From: an uncultured Bacteroidales bacterium
GTDB lineage: Bacteria; Bacteroidota; Bacteroidia; Bacteroidales; UBA932
Direction: 5' to 3'
Assembly: GCA_949294195.1 (NCBI GenBank)
Contig: CASFGK010000008.1
Span: 164,658 to 228,657, forward strand
DNA: 64,000 nt
Below the pieces are notes generated by a model that was given only the letters and a program-made list of their open reading frames with translations, did no database searches and was not told where the DNA came from. A program made the position numbers and the translations under genes. Position 1 is the stretch's first letter. Every line of letters begins with the position of its first letter. Positions 45,944-55,512 of the stretch are shown here, one piece after another.

Positions 45944-45991
45944 TTGTATTGATTTTTAGCGTATTGTACTTAACAAATTTTCATATGTGAC

Positions 45992-46032
45992 GGCCCTGAA
46001 GTAAGCAGACCTTTTGCCTTCGGGCCTTTTTT
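45992..46032 (+). terminator. Terminator after the GH130 gene
   Basis: GGCCCTGAAG (45992-46001) pairs with CTTCGGGCC (46018-46026), with one bulged T, followed directly by T6. Confidence 0.8.
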
Positions 46033-46093
46033 ATAATATATGGCTGTATTGTCAGGTGCACGGAAAAGCTGTATTTATCTTGTCTGAAAAGAT

Positions 46094-48400
46094 ATGACTA
46101 TGAAACACATTATCCTGCCGGTACTTCTTGCTTTCTTCCTTTTTCCCGGGACAGTATCGGGAGACGGTATTTTTCCCGGTGCCTCCGGTGCCGAGTGGAT
46201 AGGCGCCGGAGAGGACCCGTATCCGGATTCCGCATGGACAGCTCCGGCTCCTTATTTCAGGAAGGAATTCACGGTCTGCGGGCAGGTCCGGAAGGCGACT
46301 GCATATATATGCGGACTCGGATTCTATGAAATGTATTTGAATGGAGGCAAGGTCGGAGACCAGGTACTAGCTCCGGCTGTTACCAATTATGACAGGCGCA
46401 GGCTCCGGAACATGCTGTATCCTTTTGATGACAACTCTTCCTGCAGAGTATTGTATAATGTTTTCGATGTCACTCCACTTGTCGTCCGGGGAAGGAATGC
46501 CGCCGGCGTGATTCTCGGGAACGGATGGTACAACCAGAGGGACCGTACGGTAGAAGGGAAAATGTGGTATGATACCCCGCGCATGATATGTCTGATAGAG
46601 ATAGAGTATGCAGACGGGGAAAAGGATGAAGTCATATCCGGGCCAGGCTGGAAGGTATCTTCAGGAGCGATACTTCATGACGGCATTTTCACGGGAGAAG
46701 TCTATGACGCCCGTCTGGAACCTGAGGGATGGGATATGGCCGGATTTGATGACTCTTCATGGGCAGATGCGGTGTCTGTACGGGCTCCGTCCGGCAAGAT
46801 GGTGCGGCAGACAGCGCCGTTCGACAGGGTTACAGAACGTTTCTTCCCGGAATCCTTTGAAAGGAAAGATGATTCCACTTATGTATATGCTTTCCCGGAA
46901 ATGCTGTCGGGATGGGTGCGTCTTTCCGTTGAGGGTGAGGCAGGTGATAAAGTCCGCCTGAGGTTTATAGGGGAGGAAGCGGAGGATTACGGGCAGCAGG
47001 ATGTCTATATATTGCGCGGAGGAAAACAGGAGACATGGGCCCCGCGTTTTACATGGCATGCCTTCCGGTATGTAGAGGCGGTATCTCCGGATGCCGTTCT
47101 CGATAAGGGAAGTCTGATGGCGGAGTCTGTGCATACTGATGTGGACATGGCCGGGGAGTTCGTCTGCTCCAACAGCTTTTTCAACACTATAAACGAAGCG
47201 TACATACGTACCCAGAAGAACAACATGCACGGGAGTGTAAGCAGCGACTGCCCTCATCGTGAACGTCTTGCCTATACCGGGGACGCACAGGTCACGGTAG
47301 AAAGCTCGATATACACTTTCGATATGAGGGAATTCTACCGGAAATGGTTTGATGACATGTCTGACGCCCAGAACGGCGAGAGCGGTTTTGTCCCGCATTC
47401 CGCTCCTTTCGGAGGTGGCGGAGGCGGTCCTGCATGGGGCTCGGCCTATGTGGTCATGCCGTGGGTATATTATTGCTACTACGGAGATCCGTCTGTACTG
47501 TCGGACCATTATGACGGTATGAAGCGGTGGGTGGAATATCTCGGGACCAGGACCGACGGGAGAGGCATCATTGTCAGAGAGGAGCCTGGAGGATGGTGTC
47601 TCGGTGACTGGTGTACGCCTGAGGATGTCGGGATACCGGCAGGGCTTGTAAACACTGCATATTATTACAGGGTGACGTTCCTTATGTCGGAAATAGCGTC
47701 CGTGCTCGGGAAAAAAGCCGATGCCGAATATTTCAGAGATCTGTGCGATACTGTAAGGAAAGATTTCAACGAGGTGTTTTTCGATAGCGAGTCAGGACGT
47801 TACTGGGAAGGAAGGCAGGGGGCCGATGTTTTCCCTTTGGCGTTCGGCATCGTGCCGGAAGGCAGGGAGGATGATGTGCTGAATTCGCTGTTGGGACATC
47901 TTGAAGACATCGGATACCATTTTGATACAGGAATACTTGCAACTCCTCTCATGCTTGAAGTTCTCAGTGCTTCGGGGCATACTGATATGGCATACAGACT
48001 TATGGACCAGAGGTCAGGAGTAGGGTTCGGATATCTTCTGGATTCGCGGAATACCTGTCTTTGGGAGAGATGGAACGGGTGGGAGTCACACTGTCATCCC
48101 ATGTTCGGGAGCGTAGTCGCGTGGTTTTACCGTTATATAGGCGGTATAAGATACGACGCGACCCGGCCCGGGATGAAGCATGTGATTATAGCTCCCGAGC
48201 CGGTCGGGGAAATGACATCATGCCGGTGTTCATACAGGACAATCTGCGGGACCGTGTCATCATCATGGAGTACGGACGGTAACGATTTCTTTCTGACTGT
48301 TTCAGTTCCCGAAGGGGTCACGGCTACTGTGATTCTTCCTGACGGAAGCAGACATCATGTCGGATCAGGCGAAAATTTTTTCAAAACCATATTATCATGA
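46094..48400 (+). CDS. Glycoside hydrolase family 78 alpha-L-rhamnosidase
   Basis: This 768-residue secreted enzyme has a signal peptide ending TVSG-DG. The bacterial rhamnosidase N-terminal domain follows (AEWIGAGEDP, ATAYICGLGFYEMYLNG, ILGNGWYNQ), then a beta domain, the (alpha/alpha)6 catalytic domain and a C-terminal beta domain (CSYRTICGTVSSSW). Catalytic acids are expected in SSDCPHRERLAYTGDAQ and in LWERWNGWESHCHP. The Gly-rich loop FGGGGGGPAW is typical. It releases terminal alpha-L-rhamnose. It lies behind a terminator and lacks the tandem operator, so it may be regulated separately from the rest of the PUL. Met3 is an alternative start. Confidence 0.92.
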   Translation: MTMKHIILPVLLAFFLFPGTVSGDGIFPGASGAEWIGAGEDPYPDSAWTAPAPYFRKEFTVCGQVRKATAYICGLGFYEMYLNGGKVGDQVLAPAVTNYDRRRLRNMLYPFDDNSSCRVLYNVFDVTPLVVRGRNAAGVILGNGWYNQRDRTVEGKMWYDTPRMICLIEIEYADGEKDEVISGPGWKVSSGAILHDGIFTGEVYDARLEPEGWDMAGFDDSSWADAVSVRAPSGKMVRQTAPFDRVTERFFPESFERKDDSTYVYAFPEMLSGWVRLSVEGEAGDKVRLRFIGEEAEDYGQQDVYILRGGKQETWAPRFTWHAFRYVEAVSPDAVLDKGSLMAESVHTDVDMAGEFVCSNSFFNTINEAYIRTQKNNMHGSVSSDCPHRERLAYTGDAQVTVESSIYTFDMREFYRKWFDDMSDAQNGESGFVPHSAPFGGGGGGPAWGSAYVVMPWVYYCYYGDPSVLSDHYDGMKRWVEYLGTRTDGRGIIVREEPGGWCLGDWCTPEDVGIPAGLVNTAYYYRVTFLMSEIASVLGKKADAEYFRDLCDTVRKDFNEVFFDSESGRYWEGRQGADVFPLAFGIVPEGREDDVLNSLLGHLEDIGYHFDTGILATPLMLEVLSASGHTDMAYRLMDQRSGVGFGYLLDSRNTCLWERWNGWESHCHPMFGSVVAWFYRYIGGIRYDATRPGMKHVIIAPEPVGEMTSCRCSYRTICGTVSSSWSTDGNDFFLTVSVPEGVTATVILPDGSRHHVGSGENFFKTILS

Positions 48401-50370
48401 AATATCTGAAATTTGTGGCGGCTGTGCTGGTTGCCGGTGCGGCTTCTGTGCAGATGTCGGCAAAAGTGACTCTGCATCCGATTTTTACAGACAACATGGT
48501 TCTGCAGCAGCAGAGTCAGGTCAATATTTGGGGAACAGCCTCCCCGGATAAGACAGTACGTATCACTACATCATGGAACAATGCCATGTATGAGGTGACA
48601 TCAGACGCTGACGGAGCATGGTCGGCAGTGGTTTCCACGCCGTGTGCGGGCGGACCTTATACGGTGACAGTCTCCGACGGCAGGAAACCAGAAGTCCTTG
48701 ACAATGTGTTGATTGGTGAAGTATGGATATGTTCGGGCCAGTCCAATATGGAAATGAAAATCGGGGACAAGGTAACGGGAATGGAGCAGGAAATGGCGGA
48801 TGCCGGAAAGTACAGGAACATACGCCTGCTCCATATAGAGAACCGGACGAGTCCTGTCCCGAATGAGGATGTGGAGATACGCTACGGAGGCTGGCAGACC
48901 TGCTCTGGCGAGAATATCTATGACTTTTCAGCCGCAGGGTATTTCTTCGGGAAGCACCTCGCTGACAGTCTTGATGTTCCGGTAGGGCTGATAGAGACTT
49001 GCTGGGGAGGCACTTATGCAGAGTCCTGGACCAGCGCGGAAGGTCTTTCACAGATGCCTTACTTCCATGAAAGGCTGGAAAAAATGAAGGTCCTTCCGCA
49101 GACAAGGGAAGGCAGGGAACAGCTTTTCAGAGACGAAATGGAACAGTGGCGTACGGATATGAAGAGTGTGGATAAAGGCTATGATGACGGCACGGCAGTA
49201 TGGGCAATGTCCGGATATGACGATTCTTCATGGACGGATGCCCGGGTGCCGGATTTCCTGCAGGATCAGGGATTCGGCAGCACAAGCGGTTTCTTCTGGC
49301 TCAGGAAGACGGTGGATATACCTGCCGACTGGGCCGGGCATGAACTCAGACTTGAACTCGGTGTGGTGGATGACAATGATTTCACCTATTTCAACGGAGT
49401 GGAGCTCGGACATACTGAGGGCTGCCTTTCATGGAGGACATATACTGTGCCTGCTGAATTGGTGAAAGCAGGCAGGGCGGCTGTTGCCGTAAGAGTTATG
49501 GATACCGGCGGTAAAGGAGGAATTGTCGGTGACGCGCAGAATATAGCCCTTTACAAGTCCGATACAGAGAAGATCGTCATTTCCGGAGACTGGAAATACA
49601 GGTTCTCCGTCGGGTTCGCGGAAACCCCGGAAATACCGGTGAATACTGCTACGGAGCCGAACTATCCTGCTTTCCTTTACAATGCGATGATCAACCCTCT
49701 TGTGAAGTTCCGTATCCGCGGGGCTATATGGTATCAGGGAGAGGCCAACGTCGCCCGGGCTGACCAGTACGGAGACCTTCTCCCTCTGATGATCAACGAC
49801 TGGAGGTCCAAATGGGGATATGATTTCCCGTTCTATATCGCCCAGCTTGCGAACTTCATGACAGTGCAGACCGGACCGGAGGAGTCAGAATGGGCTGAAC
49901 TCCGTGAGGCTCAGGTACATGCTCTCCACCTGGAAAATACAGGTCTGGCTGTCCTTATCGATATAGGTGAAGCAGGGGACATCCATCCCAAAAACAAGTC
50001 GGAGGTCGGCCGCCGTCTGGCTCTCAACGCGCTGGCTCTCACATACGGCAGGCATATCGCGTATTCCGGTCCTATGTACAGGTCGTATTCCATCGAAGAC
50101 GGCAGGATCCGGCTGTCGTTTGATCATGCCGGCAGCGGGCTGGAGGCACGTGGCGGAGAGCTGGCCGGATTCTATATTGCAGGAGCCGACAGGGTGTTCC
50201 ATAAGGCTGACGCAAAAATTGAAGGGAATACCGTGGTGGTTTCTTCCCCGGAAGTAAGTTTCCCTGTTTCTGTGAGATACGGCTGGGCCAACAACCCTGT
50301 CTGCAACCTTTACAACGGAGCCGGACTTCCGGCTTCCCCTTTCCGCACGGATCACTGGAGCGCCAAGTAG
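48397..50370 (+). CDS. Sialate O-acetylesterase-like (SASA) esterase with inserted carbohydrate-binding-like domain
   Basis: This 657-residue secreted protein starts inside the GH78 stop codon (4-bp overlap). It has a signal peptide and a beta domain that opens TLHPIFTDNMVLQQ. The SASA/SGNH core contains the nucleophile Ser in VWICSGQSNMEM, then GAIWYQGEANV, and the Asp-His pair in GDIHPKNKSEVG. A galactose-binding-like domain interrupts the core (about 265-390, YDDSSWTDARVPDF, RKTVDIP). Homologues remove O-acetyl groups from sialic acid or from plant and microbial glycans. With GH78 it probably acts on an acetylated rhamnose-bearing glycan. Confidence 0.9.
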   Translation: MKYLKFVAAVLVAGAASVQMSAKVTLHPIFTDNMVLQQQSQVNIWGTASPDKTVRITTSWNNAMYEVTSDADGAWSAVVSTPCAGGPYTVTVSDGRKPEVLDNVLIGEVWICSGQSNMEMKIGDKVTGMEQEMADAGKYRNIRLLHIENRTSPVPNEDVEIRYGGWQTCSGENIYDFSAAGYFFGKHLADSLDVPVGLIETCWGGTYAESWTSAEGLSQMPYFHERLEKMKVLPQTREGREQLFRDEMEQWRTDMKSVDKGYDDGTAVWAMSGYDDSSWTDARVPDFLQDQGFGSTSGFFWLRKTVDIPADWAGHELRLELGVVDDNDFTYFNGVELGHTEGCLSWRTYTVPAELVKAGRAAVAVRVMDTGGKGGIVGDAQNIALYKSDTEKIVISGDWKYRFSVGFAETPEIPVNTATEPNYPAFLYNAMINPLVKFRIRGAIWYQGEANVARADQYGDLLPLMINDWRSKWGYDFPFYIAQLANFMTVQTGPEESEWAELREAQVHALHLENTGLAVLIDIGEAGDIHPKNKSEVGRRLALNALALTYGRHIAYSGPMYRSYSIEDGRIRLSFDHAGSGLEARGGELAGFYIAGADRVFHKADAKIEGNTVVVSSPEVSFPVSVRYGWANNPVCNLYNGAGLPASPFRTDHWSAK

Positions 50371-50396
50371 AATATATGTGTACAAACCTGAATTTC

Positions 50397-50438
50397 AAGG
50401 TCATTCCGGAGATATTCGGAGTGACCTTATTGTTTTTT
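50397..50438 (+). terminator. Terminator after the esterase gene
   Basis: AAGGTCATTCCG (50397-50408) pairs with CGGAGTGACCTT (50417-50428), allowing one G-T pair, and is followed by ATTG and a T7 run. The TTG of that tail also serves as the rpsL -33. Confidence 0.8.
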
Positions 50439-50459
50439 TAAATATTATCACTATCTTTG
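50430..50459 (+). promoter_or_regulatory. Promoter for rpsL-rpsG-fusA-rpsJ
   Basis: TTG (50430-50432) is followed after 19 bp by TATCTTTG (50452-50459). About 45 bases of leader precede the rpsL ATG at 50511. Confidence 0.8.
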
Positions 50460-50510
50460 CACGCCCAAAATAGTGGGACTTAAACATAAATTTAAGATTT
50501 ACAATCATTT

Positions 50511-50900
50511 ATGCCAACAATTCAACAATTAGTTCGCAAAGGACGCGAGGTTATCGTCGAGAAGAGTAAATCTCGCGCGTTGGATGCTTGCCCTCAGAGA
50601 AGGGGCGTGTGCGTGCGTGTGTATACAACCACACCTAAGAAACCTAACTCAGCAATGCGTAAGGTTGCCCGTGTACGTCTTACCAACTCGAAAGAGGTCA
50701 ACGCGTACATCCCTGGCGAAGGACACAACCTTCAGGAACACTCAATCGTACTCGTGAGAGGCGGCCGTGTGAAGGACCTTCCTGGTGTACGTTACCACAT
50801 CCTTAGGGGCGCTTTGGATACGGCAGGAGTCGAGGGAAGGACCCAGTCCCGTTCTCTCTACGGAGCCAAGAGGCCGAAGAAGACAGCCGCTAAGAAGTAA
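50511..50900 (+). CDS. rpsL: 30S ribosomal protein S12
   Basis: This 129-residue protein of the decoding centre contains the family core [18 protein letters not shown] and [18 protein letters not shown]. The lysines at the two positions where streptomycin-resistance changes usually fall (in TPKKPNS and GGRVKDL) are the wild-type residues. It is the first gene of the str-type operon. Confidence 0.98.
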   Translation: MPTIQQLVRKGREVIVEKSKSRALDACPQRRGVCVRVYTTTPKKPNSAMRKVARVRLTNSKEVNAYIPGEGHNLQEHSIVLVRGGRVKDLPGVRYHILRGALDTAGVEGRTQSRSLYGAKRPKKTAAKK

Positions 50901-50936
50901 TTCATTTTATTTATCACCTTTAATTTTTCAGTAAAA

Positions 50937-51413
50937 ATGAGAAAATCGAAGCCTAAGAAGAGGATTCTACTTCCTGATCCCAAGTTTCATGATGTAATGG
51001 TTACACGTTTCGTGAATAACCTTATGCTCCAGGGAAAGAAGAGTATCGCGTATTCTATTTTTTACGATGCCATCGACATGGTAGGCGAGAAGATGAAAGA
51101 TTCTGACAAGGCTCCTCTAGATATATGGAGGAAGGCTCTTGAGAATGTCACGCCTCAGGTCGAGGTAAAGAGCCGCAGGGTCGGCGGAGCCAACTTCCAG
51201 GTGCCTACCGAGGTGCGTCCGGAGAGAAAGATTTCACTTTCCATGAAGAACCTTATCAACTTCGCGCGCAAGCGTTCCGGCCACTCAATGGCAGAAAAAC
51301 TTTGTGCAGAGATCATCGCCGCATACAACTGCGAAGGTGCTGCATTCAAGAGAAAAGAAGATATGCACAGAATGGCAGAGGCCAACAAGGCATTTGCGCA
51401 TTTCCGTTTCTAA
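50937..51413 (+). CDS. rpsG: 30S ribosomal protein S7
   Basis: This 158-residue protein initiates assembly of the 30S head. Diagnostic segments are [22 protein letters not shown], broken here as RFVNNLML and KKSIAYSIF, then [19 protein letters not shown] and [16 protein letters not shown] at the end. It lies 36 bp behind rpsL and 18 bp before fusA in the conserved order. Confidence 0.98.
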   Translation: MRKSKPKKRILLPDPKFHDVMVTRFVNNLMLQGKKSIAYSIFYDAIDMVGEKMKDSDKAPLDIWRKALENVTPQVEVKSRRVGGANFQVPTEVRPERKISLSMKNLINFARKRSGHSMAEKLCAEIIAAYNCEGAAFKRKEDMHRMAEANKAFAHFRF

Positions 51414-51431
51414 TCCCCAAGGAGATAAACA

Positions 51432-53546
51432 ATGGCAAGAGATCTTAAATACACCAGAAACATCGGTATCATGGCTCACATCGATGCCGGCAAGACAACA
51501 ACTTCAGAGCGTATCCTTTACTATACAGGTAAGACCCATAAGATCGGAGAGGTTCATGAAGGTGCTGCCACAATGGACTGGATGGTCCAGGAGCAGGAGC
51601 GCGGTATCACTATCACTTCGGCCGCAACTACTGCATTCTGGCACTACAAGGGGGATACTTATCAGATTAACTTGATCGATACTCCGGGTCACGTGGACTT
51701 CACTGTCGAGGTGGAGCGTTCTCTGCGTGTGCTTGACGGTACCGTTGCTACTTTCTGTGCAGTGGGCAGGGTACAGCCTCAGTCTGAGACAGTATGGCGT
51801 CAGGCTGACAAATACGGAGTTCCTAAAATCGCATATGTCAACAAGATGGACCGTGTAGGAGCAGACTTCCTCGCCGTTGTGGACGAGATTAAGGAGAAGC
51901 TCGGTGCGCGTGCTGTTCCGATCTGCCTCCCTATAGGGGCGGAGGACAAGTTCCAGGGTATTGTTGACCTTATCGCAAACAAGGCTATCATTTACGATGG
52001 TGGAGAAGAGCTCGTAAACTACAAGGTGACCGACGTTCCTGCAGAGATGGCTGATGAAGTGGCTACATGGAGGGAGAAGCTTATCGAGGCTGCTGCCGAG
52101 TATGACGAGTCTCTTATGGAGAAGTTCTTTGAGGATCCTGATTCCATTTCGGAAGACGAGATCATCACTGCTCTCAGAAAAGCCACTATCGACATGTCTA
52201 TAGTTCCTGCATGCTGCGGTTCTTCATTCAAGAACAAGGGAGTACAGTTCCTTCTTGATGCAGTCATGCGTTATCTTCCTTCTCCGCTCGACAAGGGCGC
52301 TGTCAAGGGTACAAATCCTAAGACAGGCGAGGAAGAGGAGCGCAAGCCGGAGGCTAAGGAACCGTTCTGCGCACTTGTCTTCAAGATTGCGACAGATCCG
52401 TTCGTAGGCCGTCTGGCATTCATGAGGGCTTATTCTGGCCGTCTTGATGCAGGTTCTTATGTACTTAATACCCGCTCTGACAAGAAGGAGCGTGTTGCGC
52501 GTCTTTATCAGATGCACTCCAACAAGCAGAACCCTATCGAGTTCGTCGAGGCTGGAGATATCTGTGCTGCAGTAGGTTTCAAGGATCTCCGTACCGGAGA
52601 TACCATCTGCGTGGACAGCCACCCTATCACTCTCGAGTCTATGGAGTTCCCGGATCCGGTTATCGGACTTGCAGTGGAGCCTAAGACACAGAAGGATCTT
52701 GACAAGCTCGGTATCGCTCTTGCAAAGCTTGCTGAAGAGGACCCTACATTCACTGTCAAGACAGATCACGAGACCGGCCAGACAGTCATCAGCGGTATGG
52801 GCGAGCTTCACCTTGACATTATCGTGGACCGTCTCCGCCGCGAGTTCGGCGTGGAGATCAACCAGGGTGCACCTCAGGTCAACTACAAGGAAGCCATCAC
52901 TGCTACAGTACAGCACCGTGAGGTCTTCAAGAAGCAGACCGGAGGCCGTGGTAAGTTCGCTGATATCATCGTTGAAATCGGACCTGCTGACGAGGGTGTT
53001 ACAGGACTTCAGTTCGTTGACGAGGTCAAGGGCGGAAACGTTCCTAAGGAGTTCATCCCTTCAGTGGAGAAAGGTTTCAAGTCGGCTATGGCAAACGGTG
53101 TCCTTGCCGGTTACGAAGTCCAGTCTCTTAAGGTGACTTTGAAGGATGGTTCATTCCACCCTGTCGATTCAGACCAGCTTTCATTTGAAATCTGTGCGCG
53201 TCAGGCGTTCCGCCATGCCTGCCCTAAGGCAAAACCGGTTCTTCTCGAGCCTATCATGTCACTCGAGGTCGTAACGCCGGAAGACTACATGGGAGATATC
53301 GTGGGTGACCTGAACCGTCGCAGAGGCCAGATCAACGCGATGGATGCCACCACAGGTGGAGCAAGAATCGTCAAGGCTTTCGTTCCGCTTGCAGAGCAGT
53401 TCGGTTATGTAACTATCCTCAGAACGATTTCTTCCGGACGTGCTACCAGCACAATGACATTCGATCACTATGCGGAAGTCCCTGCGAATATCGCCAAGGA
53501 AGTTATCGAGAAGAGCGGTTACAAGAACGTTGACGAGGACGAATAA
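51432..53546 (+). CDS. fusA: Elongation factor G
   Basis: This 704-residue translocation GTPase has the P-loop [21 protein letters not shown], and [10 protein letters not shown]. Domains II to V are complete and end ...[18 protein letters not shown] moves tRNAs and mRNA after peptide bond formation and acts in recycling. The gene lies in the normal rpsG-fusA-rpsJ order with short gaps. No second EF-G gene is in the window. Confidence 0.98.
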   Translation: MARDLKYTRNIGIMAHIDAGKTTTSERILYYTGKTHKIGEVHEGAATMDWMVQEQERGITITSAATTAFWHYKGDTYQINLIDTPGHVDFTVEVERSLRVLDGTVATFCAVGRVQPQSETVWRQADKYGVPKIAYVNKMDRVGADFLAVVDEIKEKLGARAVPICLPIGAEDKFQGIVDLIANKAIIYDGGEELVNYKVTDVPAEMADEVATWREKLIEAAAEYDESLMEKFFEDPDSISEDEIITALRKATIDMSIVPACCGSSFKNKGVQFLLDAVMRYLPSPLDKGAVKGTNPKTGEEEERKPEAKEPFCALVFKIATDPFVGRLAFMRAYSGRLDAGSYVLNTRSDKKERVARLYQMHSNKQNPIEFVEAGDICAAVGFKDLRTGDTICVDSHPITLESMEFPDPVIGLAVEPKTQKDLDKLGIALAKLAEEDPTFTVKTDHETGQTVISGMGELHLDIIVDRLRREFGVEINQGAPQVNYKEAITATVQHREVFKKQTGGRGKFADIIVEIGPADEGVTGLQFVDEVKGGNVPKEFIPSVEKGFKSAMANGVLAGYEVQSLKVTLKDGSFHPVDSDQLSFEICARQAFRHACPKAKPVLLEPIMSLEVVTPEDYMGDIVGDLNRRRGQINAMDATTGGARIVKAFVPLAEQFGYVTILRTISSGRATSTMTFDHYAEVPANIAKEVIEKSGYKNVDEDE

Positions 53547-53572
53547 TTTAAGTACAAGTAATTTGAATTGAT

Positions 53573-53878
53573 ATGAGCCAGAAAATAAGAATAAAACTCA
53601 AATCATTCGATCATATGCTGGTGGACAAGTCAGCAAAGAAGATCGTTGATACAGTATCTTCTACAGGAGCTCGCGTGAATGGTCCCATTCCGCTTCCTAC
53701 CGACAAGAAGATTTTCACTGTGAACCGCTCTACATTCGTGAACAAGAAATCACGCGAGCAGTTCGAGCTTAACTCTTACTGCCGTCTCCTTGACATTTAC
53801 GAGTCAACCCAGAAGACCGTAGATGCTCTCATGAAGCTTGAGCTTCCGAGCGGTGTAGAAGTTGAGATCAAAGTCTGA
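53573..53878 (+). CDS. rpsJ: 30S ribosomal protein S10
   Basis: This 101-residue protein has the S10 core [32 protein letters not shown] and [10 protein letters not shown]10 belongs to the 30S head and is also the NusE antitermination factor. In most Bacteroidales rplC and the rest of the S10 operon follow directly. Here a tRNA with its own -7 box comes next, so the ribosomal cluster stops at rpsJ. Confidence 0.98.
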   Translation: MSQKIRIKLKSFDHMLVDKSAKKIVDTVSSTGARVNGPIPLPTDKKIFTVNRSTFVNKKSREQFELNSYCRLLDIYESTQKTVDALMKLELPSGVEVEIKV

Positions 53879-53939
53879 GCGTTGCTCTGACAGTTTTTCG
53901 GAATCTGAAAAAATATTTTACAGATCGGAAAAATGTTAC

Positions 53940-53947
53940 TATATTTG
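53940..53947 (+). promoter_or_regulatory. -7 box for the tRNA gene
   Basis: TATATTTG matches TAnnTTTG and lies 51 bp before the tRNA. A TTTT run 20 bp upstream is the nearest -33 candidate. Confidence 0.55.
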
Positions 53948-53997
53948 CAGACCTGTCCGGTTCCTGCCTGACAGGTCTACAATTTAGCTCTTAAAAA

Positions 53998-54072
53998 GGT
54001 CCCATAGCTCAGTTGGTTAGTAGCACCTGACTCATAATCAGGGGGTCACAGGTTCAAGCCCTGTTGGGACCA
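53998..54072 (+). tRNA. tRNA with CAT anticodon (elongator Met or Ile2)
   Basis: The acceptor arms GGTCCCA/TGGGACC, anticodon arm CCTGA-CTCATAA-TCAGG (anticodon CAT) and T arm ACAGG-TTCAAGC-CCTGT all pair perfectly. The paired first base argues against initiator tRNA. The CTCATAA loop and surroundings resemble elongator tRNA-Met, but a lysidine-modified tRNA-Ile2 cannot be excluded. The D arm has one extra base: GCTC...GTAGC instead of GCTC...GAGC. CCA is not encoded (CGG follows the discriminator A). Confidence 0.88.
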
Positions 54073-54103
54073 CGGAAAGCGGCTTTCAAAAGCCTTTATG
54101 ATT

Positions 54104-54134
54104 AAGCACTTGCATGAAAATGCGAGTGCTTTTC
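54104..54134 (+). terminator. Terminator after the tRNA gene
   Basis: AAGCACTTGCAT (54104-54115) pairs with ATGCGAGTGCTT (54120-54131), allowing one mismatch-type pair, around GAAA, then T-rich sequence. Confidence 0.8.
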
Positions 54135-54135
54135 C

Positions 54136-54143
54136 TATATTTG
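54136..54143 (+). promoter_or_regulatory. First -7 box upstream of the RND unit
   Basis: TATATTTG directly follows the terminator stem. No clear -33 is seen. Together with the box at 54223 it suggests two starts for the efflux unit. Confidence 0.45.
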
Positions 54144-54222
54144 CCCGGGAAAGAAAGAAAAACCGAAATCCGGAAAAAGGTATTTTACTTGCAGCAACCC
54201 GTGGTCAAAAAGAAATAATCCC

Positions 54223-54230
54223 TATATTTG
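54223..54230 (+). promoter_or_regulatory. Second -7 box upstream of the RND unit
   Basis: TATATTTG lies 18 bp before the ATG at 54249 and is the more likely start for the efflux adaptor gene. The interval 54144-54222 holds nothing else that I recognise. Confidence 0.5.
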
Positions 54231-54248
54231 CCAGTTAAAATATAAAAC

Positions 54249-55457
54249 ATGAAAGGCTCGAGAATTCTTAAAGAGACTTACACAAGCCTTGGGAAAGGCT
54301 CACAGTATTTCGTATTCAAGGTAAAGAAGCTCAGTTGGAAGCAATGGCTTTCATTGGCTGTCATTGTTGCAGTGGTAATTGCAGCGGCTATATGGTTCTC
54401 AAGGCCGGAGCCCGTAGAAGAGGTTCTTCCGGTCGTCAGCACAGAGACTGTCACAACACAGGATGTGAGAATTTACGGGGAATATCCGGGAAATGTACGT
54501 GCCCAGCAGTTTGTCGAGGTCAGGGCGAGAGTGGAAGGCTATCTGGAGCAGATGCTGTTTGAAGAAGGTACATATGTAAAGAAAAATCAGGTGCTGTTCA
54601 TCATTGACCCGCGTCAGTATGAAGCTCAGGTCGAACGGGCAAAGGCCGTGCTGGGAAAAAACAAGGCGCTGGCGACAAAGGCAAAGCGTGATTACGACCG
54701 TATAAAACCGCTTTATGACCAGAAAGCTGCCAGCCAGCTTGATCGGGACAACGCCCTGGCCGCATACGAAAGCGCTGTGGCGGAGGTGCAGATGAGCGAA
54801 GCCGATCTCACGCAGGACGAGCTTGCTCTCAGCTATACCATAGTGAGGTCGCCTATCAGCGGATATATCGGAGAGCGCTATGTGGATATCGGTACTCTGG
54901 TAGGTCCCGGAGGCCAGTCTCTGCTTGCTACTGTTGTAAAAAGCGATACCGTTACCGTCGAATTCAAGATGACTGACCTTGATTACCAGAAAAGCAAGGC
55001 AAGAAATGTGAATATCGGACAGAAGGATTCACTGCGCAACTGGGATCCGTATGTGAGAATTACACTGGCAGACAAGTCAATTTACAAATACAGAGGGCTT
55101 GTGGATTTTGCCGATCCCCAGGTAGACTCCAAATCCGGAACCTTTACCGTGCGGGCTGACATCCCTAATCCTGACCGGGAACTTCTCCCGGGCCAGTTTA
55201 CCAATGTGACTCTTTTGCTTGACGTGCGCGAAAATGCTGTTGCCGTCCCTTCAAAGGCTTTGATGATTGAGAAAGGCGGTACATATATATTCGTGCTCAG
55301 AAACGACGGCGTCGCCGAAAAGCGTTTTGTGGAGACCGGACCTGAAGTGGGCAACAAGACTGTCATAGAAAGAGGTCTTCTGCCTGGTGAGCAGATTGTC
55401 GTGGAAGGATACCACAAGCTTGCACACGGACAGAAAGCGGTACGCGCCAACTCGTAA
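54249..55457 (+). CDS. RND efflux periplasmic adaptor (AcrA/MexA family)
   Basis: This 402-residue membrane-fusion protein bridges the inner-membrane pump and outer-membrane channel. It has a basic N-terminus of about 32 residues and one membrane helix (WLSLAVIVAVVIAAAIWF) in place of the lipobox of many relatives. Then come the barrel-sandwich half-motif FVEVRARVEGYLEQ...FEEGTYVKKNQVLFIIDP, a coiled-coil hairpin (QVERAKAVLGKN to LTQDELALSYT), the second half-motif IVRSPISGYIG, and a C-terminal beta-barrel (VEFKMTD, LLPGQFTNVTL). It is the first gene of the unit, 55 bp before the pump gene. Confidence 0.92.
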   Translation: MKGSRILKETYTSLGKGSQYFVFKVKKLSWKQWLSLAVIVAVVIAAAIWFSRPEPVEEVLPVVSTETVTTQDVRIYGEYPGNVRAQQFVEVRARVEGYLEQMLFEEGTYVKKNQVLFIIDPRQYEAQVERAKAVLGKNKALATKAKRDYDRIKPLYDQKAASQLDRDNALAAYESAVAEVQMSEADLTQDELALSYTIVRSPISGYIGERYVDIGTLVGPGGQSLLATVVKSDTVTVEFKMTDLDYQKSKARNVNIGQKDSLRNWDPYVRITLADKSIYKYRGLVDFADPQVDSKSGTFTVRADIPNPDRELLPGQFTNVTLLLDVRENAVAVPSKALMIEKGGTYIFVLRNDGVAEKRFVETGPEVGNKTVIERGLLPGEQIVVEGYHKLAHGQKAVRANS

Positions 55458-55512
55458 TCATGGATGATCACTCTGATCTTCCTGTTTTCAAGAAACTGAA
55501 CAGAGAATTAGT

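Noticed and set aside
45944-45991. TGTATTGATTT and TGTACTTAACA as a fourth tandem operator, before GH78
   Set aside because: The period is 20 bp, the elements match poorly, no -7 box lies at the fixed distance, and a terminator separates them from GH78.
50511-50900. Streptomycin-resistance allele of rpsL
   Set aside because: The lysines at both usual resistance positions are the wild-type residues.
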